Assembly (NCBI GenBank): GCA_003640385.1 | Contig: RCAB01000128.1 | Location: forward strand, 81,657-145,656 | Source: Setaria digitata | Taxonomy: Eukaryota > Nematoda > Chromadorea > Rhabditida > Setariidae | Length of the DNA stretch: 64,000 bases | Reading direction: 5' to 3' | Shown: positions 53,301 through 64,000 of the stretch, one piece after another | Position numbering within the stretch: position 1 is the first letter of the stretch | Layout: every line of letters starts with the position of its first letter | Notes under the pieces: generated by a model | What the model saw: the letters and a program-made list of their open reading frames with translations, nothing else | What the model was told of the DNA's origin: nothing | Database searches by the model: none | Position numbers and translations under genes: made by a program

Positions 53301-53539
53301 TTAGTAACATATGTACAAAGAAGTAAGGCTCCGCAATTTGCCTAATAAATTCGTATTCAATTAAAATATGAATGAACAGCTTGCTGTTATTTAATATAAA
53401 ATAAAATTTAATTAAAATTTCAGCATGGAAAAAAAATGAGGAGAGACTTGTAAAATTAATGTAGTAGTACACTGCAGTGGCGTATAATATCGAATAAAAT
53501 TAAGATTTGAAAGCAAAAAAAAAAAAGACAAACCGTTAC

Positions 53540-54431
53540 CCAATTCGCTTGCTTTCATTAAAATTCCTAACATTTGCAGGTGGTCGAATTTGAGCTCATT
53601 AAACATAAAATAATTATGATCCATTCGATATCTCTTGTACTGTTGCACCTGTAACGATGCCATTTGCAGGTAGCATTCGCCGTACGGAATGTTCACGTTT
53701 GCACTGCCGTATCGTTGTTCGTGAAAAACGTATGCAACTTTTAGCCAAGCCATTTGATCGAAAATCATTAGAATTGCCTTGGTGAGCACTTTATAGGGAC
53801 TAGTAACTCGAGTTAGCAGTTTATATTCCTGTCTGTTGTCCAGATTACTTGTTAAGCCAATAGTTGTTATTACCGGAATTCCATTATTGGTGGCACTTTT
53901 CCAGTACGGTGACATTCGGGCTACCGGTGCTAATGCATATACAAAAGCATATCCGATGATACAGTCTAACTTACTTGTCACCAACTGATTGATAGCAACA
54001 TTTGGACCATGGGCATCTGATAAATGGGTATCTTTGAAATGCAACTGCAGTGAGTCTTCCAGTACCAGTTTCTCTCGATAAACAGTTTCCAGAGCTATCT
54101 CTACCACTGGTTGCACTAAATCCATCGTAATACCGAACGGATTCTCCGTTGGCTTTCCACGTTTAACAGGTACCGGAAAAAGAATATGTATCGGATATTG
54201 GGCCGAAACTTGAACAGCTGGATTCTGCTGTCGTTGCGGTACGAATCGTTGGATGAGGCGATGATTCTGAATGTGCCGTATGTGTCGTAGCATATGTTTC
54301 GACTTTGAAATTAGATCATCTTTTAGAGAATAAGAGCAAAATATCGACGGAGACAGAAATAGGTAAAGGAATATTAGGAATTCATTGATTTCAATCATGT
54401 TGGCATCATAATTAATAATTAAAATTGTCAT
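53540..54431 (-). CDS. gcy-28: gcy-28 alternative first exon b (second ligand-binding region)
   Basis: This is a second first exon, about 9 kb upstream of exon a. It ends GAA TTG G|GTAACG in the same phase 1 and at the homologous residue (SELG against HANG), so it can replace exon a in front of the common body. It contains the same receptor-fold landmarks in a diverged form: FGITMDLVQPVVEIAL, LDCIIGYAFVYALAP, IPVITTIGLTSNLDNR, YKLLTRVTSPYKVLTK and AYVFHEQRYG. A signal peptide (EFLIFLYLFLSPSIFCSYS) follows a second in-frame ATG at 54398. The first ATG is 54431, preceded by AACAG on the minus strand, which could be a trans-splice acceptor. It could in principle be the start of a separate receptor gene, but no second transmembrane or cyclase region exists between it and exon a. 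Confidence 0.78.
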
Positions 54432-54971
54432 AGTGAAAAACTGTTAATGGACAGTGATCATTTAAATTCCTTAGCCTGATCATTGTTGCCAACATGCCAT
54501 TATTACTGCTCATCGATATCGAGTTCTTTTCTTTTTATGTAAAATGAATCCATTGCATGTCCTGCAAAGAGAGTTTCTAATTTTCTTACTTTTTAAATCA
54601 TCATATAATAAATTTATGTTTAAAAACTTTTTGATTAATGATAATCACTCTTGAGCACGTCAGTTATGAAGTCGAAACTTTCAGGGAGCAATTCAAAGCA
54701 GTTGAAGAAATAAAGTTGAAATATCTCAGGGGACAATAATGTGAACATAATTCTGAAATAGCTATTCAAATTAACTTCAAAATTAATCGATCTATTTATT
54801 TGAGTACACACACGTAAAGAGCAAAGAAATAATTTAATCTAAGCATAAATAGCACTTGTTTAGATTCATTTAGGAATAAACAATCTGAAATGGCTATAGT
54901 AAACAAAATTTGTATTCTAAATAAAACGAAAATCTCATATACAGTAGTGGTATTTTTTAAGATTTTATCAG

Positions 54972-55147
54972 AACGAAAAAAAAGGTCGTCATTCCTTCGC
55001 TAGAATAAAATGGATTCTTCTGCTGGTATAAAAAAGAAAGTCCTGATTCATTTATTAGAATAAAAAAGAAAGCCTTAATTTATTTACTAGAATGAAAAAA
55101 AAAAGGTCTTGATTCATTTACCATAGTGAAAAGAAAGTCTTGATTGG
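54972..55147. repeat. Degenerate ~38-base minisatellite, about four copies
   Basis: Units of the form gaataaaaaagaaagtcctgattcatttatta recur near 55026, 55059, 55090 and 55126, with substitutions and small indels. A weaker copy begins near 54974. Confidence 0.65.
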
Positions 55148-58100
55148 ACCCAGAAGACTGAACTATTTTTATTAAGGCAAAAATTTTTGCAAATGTTTTT
55201 TACATTTTATTTTCTCCGAAATGCAATAAAAACGATACGATTTATTGCGACTATTAGATGAAATATTTCTTAACATTTCATCCCTCTAAAATACAATAGA
55301 AAAATCATATTTATAGCATATTCTCTTGTGGTTTAGTTTCCGCAAATTATCAGTTGATATTTTAACTTTTTATATTTGGAAGAAAAAAAAAGAAATTCAG
55401 AACTTGAATTGAAAAGAATATGAAATTTGTGGAAAGTTTGAGAGATTCCAAAGAAGTTTAATTTTTCTTTATTCAGTTTTCGAGAAGTCATTAAATTGAA
55501 TTTTGTGACTTACCTAGATAAAGATAAACTGCATTGATTTTTTCCCCATAATTACAAAGTTAAATCTTTTTCAAGCGAATATATATTCTCATTTTAAAGC
55601 GTTTTAAGCAAAGTTAGTCCTAAGCTAATCGAAAAGTGATCCTTTTCTGGGCATTTAAACTCGAGCATAAAATAGGAGGAAACCAGGACCAGAAAGATTG
55701 AGGTTATCTCAAGCAAATTATTAGCCAAATAAATTAGAGAGAGCAAGCGATTGTCAACATAATAATTATATAGCCTTAACCTAAAATGAGATGCTTAGTG
55801 AGGTGGGCTGATTATTTTAAAATTTACAAAATGATGATAGTGTCGAAATTCGAATTTAAACTCATAAATAAAAGTCTGCGATGATGCTATTTCATTGAAT
55901 CAGTAAGCTTTAATCTAAATATTTTGCAGAATTCAAGATTTTTAGTTGTATAGTGATATTAGAGAAATTATTCCAAATCCGGAAAAGGAAAGTTTAAAGC
56001 TTTAAATATTATTATTTTTTTTTTTTTTTTTAAATATTTTTCTCAACAATTTGCTAAAATTCGATCAGCTATGCACAATTTCGCAAAGTTTCATTTTCTT
56101 TTACGGAAGCAGTTCAACATTTCAGGTCTAAGTAAGAAATAAAAGCAGATGAAGGAAAATAGTAAAGAGCTTTTTCTTTTTTTTTAATAATAAAAATTTA
56201 TCTTCTGCAGTGTATTTATATATATATAAAGATGTTCTTAGGCAGATAGGAGAAAAATATAAAATAAAATATGAGAAAAGTATATATATAAAATATATAT
56301 TAAAAAAATGGAATATATATATATATATTTTACAAAATGAATATACAAGCGATTATGAAATGATTTTTTTCAAATTTCACAAATTTTCCCTTTTTTTAAT
56401 TGTAATTTTTCTATCACGCTATGAAGATAATATTGTTGAGCTAATTAAAAGTTAATGTTAATGCTGCAATATAACGAAAAGTTTTATCGGAAAAATTGTC
56501 ACCTGTCGGTTTAATTAGACATTTTTATAATCTCATTCCTTAATGAATTCATTGCTTCCCAATGAACAATTAGCAGAAGTTGATCCAGATGCTTGTCCAT
56601 ATAACTTTTCTTCAGCATTTTCGATTTCTATTAAATCGTTGCTTCGACTTGTAGCTTAAAAACACTTCTGAGGAAGACAGAAAATGTTCTTAGGCAAATA
56701 GGAGAAAAAATGAAGACAGGCTTCCAGTCCATATCGTATATCAACTGACATCTAGTTAGATTTTCATTTCAAGTTTTCAAGTTTTATCCTGCGTGACAAC
56801 TTCGTCAACGACAGCACTGTCATCCATATCAATTCTTAACTATGTATTTTTCATCTTTCTAACTTTGCGCAAAGTTTGTCTTCAAACCTTTCATATTGCA
56901 ATGTCAGTTGGCTTGTCAATCTATCTATTGTTTAAGCATTAATGTTAGCTCTCTGATAATTGTTATGTCTTCTTTCTTATCCACTGTAAGTCTAAATGAT
57001 GTCTCATTATTTAGTCTGACCGTATTTCGTCAAGTTTAGCTAGACTATCTCTTATCAGTTAACAGCATTATCACTATTTGATGATAAGCTATGCTCGCTG
57101 AGATTCTTAACAACACTCTGAGCAATTGCATTCCTGAAAGTTTGGATGGTGCAGAGAGGGAGATGAAAAATCTTTGAGTGAACAGGAAATTTGAGCGAGC
57201 TGTCAGTAGCTTAAACAAACAACTTTTATATGCTTTTTCCAATTATAATTTGGTATTTTTGTTAAAACAATCATTTGAGGACTGAATATTCCGTAAAATA
57301 ATTTCTAAAAAGATTACTAAATTAAATTCCAACTGTGAACTACAAAACAATGATCATAATATGAATTAATATTTTCATTTCTTTTGTAATTTACCAATTA
57401 ATAAATACCAGCATTTTCTAATAGTCTTATCACGATAATGAATATGATAATTATCAATTGAAAGGAGCAATGTTCTCGTGCAAAATATTGTTTTGGAATA
57501 GATTTGCTTTGGACAGCAAAAATTATCAGTTTGTTGACTTTGACTTTATCGATGTATTTTAAACTCTTTTATTTTCAGATTAGAAGTGAGATGAATACCA
57601 TCAATTTAACTGTTAAAATGTTATCAAATACATACATGCTGCCTCCGAGGCCTCCTTTATCAGTTCGATCCATTTAGAACTGTTTAATATTTCAAAATAT
57701 TGTTTATCACTTGATATTAAAACTTTTTTTTTCTTTTTCAATCGCAACTGATATACATCAAATGTTAGTACTTACAAGAAAAAAAAAAAAAAAAAATCGG
57801 TGATAAATAAAACTTTTGTTGCTAGCACGGATGTTTATTATTGGTTTGAAAATTTAAAGAACTAAAAATATTATGATTCTTGAAACACTGTAAGCTAATG
57901 CCAACTAACTAATAATTCTTATATTCTAGATAAAATGATAAAATGTGATATTAATTCGAGAAAAATGAAAAAAAAAATGCTTAATTTGATAACAGAATGC
58001 TCGTAAAATAATAATAACAACAATTTAATTTTTCTAATAAACCATGCAATGAACGGAAATATTAATTCATGTTTTATTATCAATGTTTCTTTTAATTTTT

Positions 58101-58428
58101 TTTCTTTTTTTGTCCTGTAATAATATTTTTAAAAAATGCTTACTGAAATTTGAAGAATTTAAATTTGAATGGATCTTTCGAAAATTTTCACAGATGTAAA
58201 TTTCCACAGATAAAATGCAAAAATCGATTAGTGAAATTATTCACATTTCAAGCTAATTATTGAGAAGTAAGCCAGGTGAGAAAGATGTATGCAGCAATAT
58301 ATTGAGTTATTTGCTAAACTTTTTTTTTTTCTTCAGATGACTACTGAGCGTAAGAAAAATGAATGACATGTATTAATGTCAATGGAAATTTGTTCGAAAT
58401 ATTTCTGCTAAACTCTTGAAAGGAAAAG

Positions 58429-58488
58429 GGAGAGAGAGAGAGAGAGAGAGAGAGAGCTGAGGTAGAGAGAGGGAGAGGGAGAGAGGGA
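58429..58488. repeat. GA microsatellite
   Basis: A pure GA run (58429-58456), then interrupted GA/GGGA units to 58488. Confidence 0.9.
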
Positions 58489-59430
58489 TCCCTGATTGGA
58501 ATGCATTTTAAAGAAAGTAAAGAAAGGTGAGGAAAATTTATCACTTCCGATGAGAAATGAGGAATGATAAAATTGCACTGCATAAGTGAGAAAGAATGGA
58601 TAAATTTTTGATTGAAAAATGAAACTATAAATGGCGAAAAAAAAAAAATTAAAATTCAACAATCCAGAAAAGAAAATGATGCAACAACTCTATTATGATT
58701 TAAAAAAAAAAAAATGAAAAATTCTAGTTTATATCTATTCAGAAAGGTATTTAAAGTTTTAGGCATATATGAAATGAAAAAAAAAAAGCTAAAAAAATTT
58801 TCATGGAAAGCATGCTTTGAAACACTAAAGCCATAAAGTTAGTGTTTATTTTTCTTTTTTTTTTTTTTAAGAAACGAAAAAAAAAAGATTTTAAAATTAA
58901 AAAGTTAAAAATATGTTCCTTTTTTGTCACTAATATCACTTACCTATTTATCACCCTTTCTTATTTCCTCATTTTTTCTTTTTTTTTTTTATTAATTACT
59001 TAAAAATAAAGAACTTACCAAATTTCTGCGAGAAATTAATAATTTTCAGTACAGAATTTTTGCTTTTTTTTTTAACTCTTTTTCACGAAAATTAAACTTT
59101 GAAAAGAAGCAATGCACGTTCTACCATATGTTTAATTTGAAGCTTTAAGTGAAATTTTAAATCAGTTCAGGCAACAGTTTAGAATTAAATTAAATATCGA
59201 TATGAGGAAACCGTAGAATCGATTATTACATTATCACGAATTTCTAAGGAAGTAGCATCACAAAATCAAAAAAAAAAAAAAAAAAAAAGAGGTAAAAAAT
59301 GTAAAAATTCATGCACAAATGTAAGTAAAATTAGCGATTGAAAATGTTTGAATTCACTGACTAATTAATCTGTTCCGATTCAATGCATACTTCTTTGTAA
59401 TATTACTAATATTAAAATGAATTACCAGTT

Positions 59431-59589
59431 AAACATCATTCTTATCACAATCATGATAATCGTATCCTTGTCATTGTTACTAACAATTATCAGTTATTGG
59501 CTCTTTNCTTATCAAACATCATTCTTATCACAATCATGATAATCGTATCCTTGTCATTGTTACTAACAATTATCAGTTATTGGCTCTTT
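59431..59589. repeat. Perfect 76-base direct repeat around a single N
   Basis: Positions 59431-59506 and 59514-59589 are identical and are separated by N at 59507 plus a few bases. It has the same pattern as the N at 46660 and is probably an unmerged contig overlap. Confidence 0.85.
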
Positions 59590-60095
59590 ACTCAGTTCAC
59601 TACTTATTTTATATGCTGTAAATTAATGGAAAAAAAAAAAGTCTGCTGAAGCAAGAAGCAAAGGAAAAACTGAAAAGTGAATCAAATAGCATGCAAATGA
59701 ATTGCAGGCACTTAAAAAAAACAAAAAAAAACAAATTTTCCGAATATTTAATTAGCATTTTTCATTTCTATAAAAAAAAAAAAAATAGTTTCCTAAGTGC
59801 TCACTGTAATATTCTTCTGCTAAAGAACGATCTGAAGCAGACATAAGAATGACTGGATGTATTCTATTTTGTTCACGATAATTTGGTGAGATTTCTGAGC
59901 ATAACATTTCTCATCCATAAAAAATGACAAATATATTATGATATTAAATAATAATAAAAATATCAATATTTTTTTTATGCAAATGCAGCAATCACCAATT
60001 CTAATCTTTGTGAATTATTTATTATTAAAAAAAAAGAAAAAAAAAGGAATATTAACTTTTTCAATTTATAAGCCAAAAAATTGGAATTAAAGTTA

Positions 60096-60128
<33 letters not shown>

Positions 60129-62248
60129 CCAAATAAAGTATTTAAGCAAGAATTTTGTGTGAGAGTTTTATTCCTTACCGTTTCTATCTATAATTCTGAA
60201 GCTCCTGTCTTTAGATTTCTTTCTATGTAGAATATTTGAAAACTGTGAGAAGCACTTTATTTAGCTTCACTGACGAGAAAAAAGTTTATTTCCGAAAATT
60301 AGGACTTTATTAAAAGAAAAAAAAAAGTAAAGTAAAATAAATTACATTACTGATAAAATTAAAATCTAGAAATAGCGAGCCTAATAAAATTATTCTTTCA
60401 AAGACTATCATAATTGCTAAATTTTAAATAAGAAACAGACTGATTATCGAGTACGAATAATAATGTAGTCTAAAATTAATTAACCTATGTGGTTGTTAAT
60501 TCACCGGTATTAATTTTTATAAACCATAATTAGCATAATTTTTCAATACTTTTGTCTAGCCATTTTTTAATTCATTATCTCTTTACTTATGGAAATTTAA
60601 TTAACAGAATTAAATTAAGCAATTTATGGGTCACATGATGGAAAGATGAACCGTTATGTTGTGAAAAAAATGTTAATCATCCCTCTTTATAACATGTTAC
60701 TGATTAATTTTAGACTATAAATATATTATCAACAATTCTATTAACTAGGCTGAACGGAAGTACCATTGAAGGAAATTTAAAAAAGAACACTATGGTTGTT
60801 GCCTGAATGTATTTGTGATCAACATAGCGTGATAATACTAATCAATTAAAAAGTATGAAGTGATAGGCTTTATCATTCTATTTTTAAATAAAAGAAAAAG
60901 ACTGGAAATGAAGTGAAAGATGAAAAGTGCAGAAGATTTATATGTGAGGATATGATAGGACATATCATAAGTGATGATCCTGAGATCGATCCTTAAAACA
61001 AAATGCTTTAACTAAGTTTAAGCATCTTCATTTCGTTTTTAAAAATAGCTCAAGACTTTAGATGAAGTGTCTGAAATTACCAGAATAAAAAGTTGCAAAA
61101 ATAGCAAAATATAAAATGTTAATTTAAGAGCCAAAATGAGCCAAGAAGAAGGGATACAGAGCTCTTACTGCTATTGCCAAGCATTCATACATATTATATA
61201 TTTGCTAATCGAAATTGGTGAGATAGTGCGAAACAAAAAACAAAAGAAAAAAGTGATCAAAATGAAGCGAAATTTAAAATTTGTTTCATTAAATTAGCTT
61301 AGTTCCATATTTTCTTATTCTAAAGTTCTTAACAAGAAATCGTCTTAATTCATTTTGATAAAACCAAAAATTTTCTACTTGAAAAAGAATGGTACAAGTA
61401 TTTCTTTCCTAGCAAGTATAGAAGACTTTTAATTCTAATTTATATGTATAAAATTCTACTCTACAACTGTTTGCTTTTGTAACTGTATTGTATCTTGGCC
61501 TTCTTTAAATTCACTTTAAGACTTCAGCTATTGGAAATTAAAACTGCGATATTATATTATGAAGAAATCTCTTTCATCCTAGGAAAAAGTTTTTGCCTGA
61601 GTGAAGAAATAGCTGACAATATGTTGGAATTAAATTAAGCATCTACGATATTGTTTTCTTTAAATTTTTTTCAAACAAGTCCTGGAAAAAATGATTGAAA
61701 TGCAGCACTCTGGTACTGTTTGAAGCTAATAATCTAATTAAACCTTTATTTATAGAATTTAAACTGATATCTGCTGTCTGGAATTCGATTTCGTATCAAT
61801 ACAAATATCTCTTCACATCTGGATACTAATGATACAGACTACAGCGAACTAAATGATAGCAAGGCGAGAAGAAAAAATCGTAAAATAAAAAGAACTGAGA
61901 AATTCTTTTTCATCCCGCTGATATAATGATAAGAAAGAGAATAGTTCTGACTAGTAGGACAGTGGACTGAATTGAAGTGAATTGAACTGAAATGAATTGA
62001 GGATTAATTGATGTAATTATATCACATTCCTTTCAATATCAATATTATGAGTAACGTCATCACCCAATAATTGTAAAGTATTGTATTTCTGTCACTTTGC
62101 TACTTTTATTACTGGACTTCAGCACCTGTAGAACGCGGAAAATGTCGAATTCAAATAATTTCGAAAAAAAACCAAAAAACAAAAAAAAAAAAAAAAAAAC
62201 TGAGTAATGAATCGAAGAATGACTTGATTAGGATGGCTTCATAGAACT

Positions 62249-62281
62249 TCTTCTCTCTCTCCCTCTCTCTCTCTCTCTCTT
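62249..62281. repeat. TC microsatellite
   Basis: TC units with one CCC interruption, then TTATT. Intergenic. Confidence 0.9.
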
Positions 62282-63045
62282 TATTGCATATCAAATAAAG
62301 AGAGTTATTTGTTGAAATATTTGATCATCCATTTGTTCAGTTCTTGCTACATTAACTTTTCTCTAATTTACAAAGGTATAACTTTGAAATTGGCAGTGTA
62401 GCATTAAAAGACCAGAAGTCTAGAAATTGGGGAAAATAAACTGGATAGCATTAAACAATTTGAAATTCTTTTCAAAATTTGCTGATAAGGCGATTATTAT
62501 CCAATCAGGTGATAAGATCACGTGAGTAAAAGAAATCCACAGGAAGTAAAAAAAAAAAAATTAGCTCCGATCATATTAGATATCGTTTACTGATATAGTA
62601 TGGAAGAATTTTTTTTCATCTCTGAATCTTAGTGATCAGATGTGGATTCAGAAGGGAAAGGAGTCCACAGAAATAGTGAATTTTATTCTCTCAAAACCAA
62701 GCAGCAGGTGAAGAAGCTTCTGTAACTGAAAAACTGTTTGAGATCAAAATTGGCACTTCTTTTTAAATATATTCAGTGAATGAAGTAATCTAATCTAATA
62801 ATGAAATTCGCATCACTACAAGGATTCAGATTCTTAAGAGGTGTCAGCTTCATCTCTAACGCTAATGATCCCATTGAACTGAATGAAATATGATCTAGTA
62901 AAGATTCAGATTTGGAAATAACTCAGTATTGTTATTTAAAATTTAATTTATTTAAAATTAAGACATTAAGTTGTTTAAAATTTAAAATCAGTTAATGAAA
63001 TGTATGAAACTTCAGAATTAAACTAAAATCACTTTGAGAATATTC

Positions 63046-63105
63046 TGGTGATATGCATTATGATGATAAGCATTCTGGTGATAAGCATTCCGGTGATAAT
63101 CATTG
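63046..63105. repeat. Short tandem repeat, unit ggtgataagcattc
   Basis: Three to four imperfect copies of a 14-18 base unit: tctggtgatatgcatt, tctggtgataagcatt and tccggtgataatcatt. Confidence 0.7.
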
Positions 63106-64000
63106 TCTTTCCATTTCACAGCACTTATCTACTCTAACTCTTCTCGAGTTAGACCTATCTATCTATAGACAAATCGTCGCATTTGAGACTGAACAAGGGC
63201 ATTTGCTCAGTTCTCTATGAAATGATTTTATACTATTGATGAAAGTGACTGCTGTACTCTTTGGCTGGAACTGCCAGAAAGTTCTCAGCTGTAGCAGAGG
63301 CTAATGTTCTCAAATCTGTCTGAGATGTGCTAGAGGCTCTAAACTTTATGACTTGCAGGTTTCCACTCCATAAAGTACTAATAAAGTGAGGAAATGTTTC
63401 CTCTGACCTTTCACTTCATTGCTGTTGTAATAATCGCTGAAAAGTTGTAATTAATCAAATTTCACTCATTTAATCTCAATTATGACATTGAATAATTAAT
63501 CAATTCTGTGCTCTGATGACTAATATACTAATTATTTGTGCCCAATGTTTGAGTCTTTTGTTTTAATTACGTTAAAAAGTGTACGTAGGCAGACTAGACA
63601 GCAACTGCTAAAGTCATTACGGCTCTTCATCCTTCCTTTAAGGTAAGTGTAACAGAGATTATAAAGTGATGTTTGAACAAAGAAGATCGTAGGACTTTCA
63701 GAAGGACTGTTTTTTTTTAGAATATGACGAATTAGAATTTTTAATCAAGAAGTTTACAGAATTTCATAAAGACCTTATTATTCGAAATATATAAGGAGAG
63801 AAAATGATAATGTTGGAACTCATTATTAGTGATAGCCTCATCCATCAAATCAGCATTAATTTTAAGCAAATTCTCAAATGAATTGAGAGAAATTTTGTCA
63901 TATTTAAGGTCAGGTGAAACGTGAAGGCGAAATTGCTGTTGGAAGGCTATGTCTCTCGAGATTAACCAGTTCACCCAAGTGTCACATCAATAATAAATTG

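Larger units (their letters stand above)
44833..53539 (-). other. Interval between gcy-28 exons b and a
   Basis: This is intron for transcripts starting at exon b and upstream control DNA for transcripts starting at exon a. The part at 45750-47400 is richer in GC and CA/TG steps than its surroundings and carries several ACGTCA-type motifs and a three-copy repeat. No supported gene lies here. Confidence 0.55.
54432..64000. other. Gene-poor right part of the window
   Basis: No convincing exon. The stretch nearest 54432 should hold the promoter of gcy-28 exon b. The remainder is AT-rich with GA, TC and A/T arrays and degenerate minisatellites. Confidence 0.5.

Noticed and set aside
63741..63974. 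Minus-strand open frame with protein-like composition at the right edge
   Set aside because: It has balanced residue use (for example SRDIAFQQQFRLHVSPD), but a stop lies just upstream, no good acceptor AG falls between that stop and the frame, and no family motif is recognised. It could be an exon of an unseen gene; the evidence is too weak to call.
1..64000. tRNA, rRNA, spliced-leader RNA genes and CRISPR arrays
   Set aside because: I looked for T-loop motifs, spliced-leader sequence and spaced repeats by eye and found none. A covariance-model scan would be needed to exclude small RNAs.

Overview
The window looks like nuclear DNA from a parasitic nematode, probably a filarial (spirurid) worm. 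It is very AT-rich, with many A/T homopolymers and microsatellites, and its genes are cut into many small exons by short introns. AG sites directly upstream of several start codons look like spliced-leader acceptors, and the gene families are nematode types. I rebuilt the gene models by hand from splice sites, reading phase and remembered family motifs. No alignment or transcript data were used.

Layout, left to right. (1) 1-3621: gene-poor, with trinucleotide and tetranucleotide repeats. (2) 3622-12857, minus strand: an avr-14-type glutamate-gated chloride channel subunit. Five shared exons encode the ligand-binding domain, and two alternative 3' cassettes each encode a complete four-helix pore: B-type at 5134-8129 and A-type at 3622-4786. 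(3) 17148-17606 and 18321-18793, minus strand: two tandem secreted saposin-like (SapB) proteins with the same six-cysteine spacing and the same intron position. A relic of a third copy lies at about 18929-18996. (4) 20263-23445, plus strand: a ten-exon innexin (gap-junction protein, 421 residues). (5) 26583-54431, minus strand: a receptor-type guanylyl cyclase resembling C. elegans gcy-28. Twenty-one common exons (26583-36858) encode the membrane-proximal receptor, transmembrane, kinase-homology and cyclase parts. Two alternative first exons, about 9 kb apart (43818-44832 and 53540-54431), each encode a different membrane-distal ligand-binding region and end in the same phase at a homologous place. 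(6) 54432-64000: no convincing gene.

The most striking feature is that both large receptor genes swap modules in opposite senses. avr-14 keeps one ligand-binding domain and switches the pore. gcy-28 keeps one signalling body and switches the sensor. The channel, innexin and cyclase are all families that act in excitable cells, while the saposin-like pair is more likely intestinal or secretory. No operon is evident: the genes are far apart, and the innexin converges on the cyclase gene across a 3.1 kb gap.

Two single-N positions (46660 and 59507) are each flanked by perfect direct repeats. They look like unmerged contig overlaps rather than biology.
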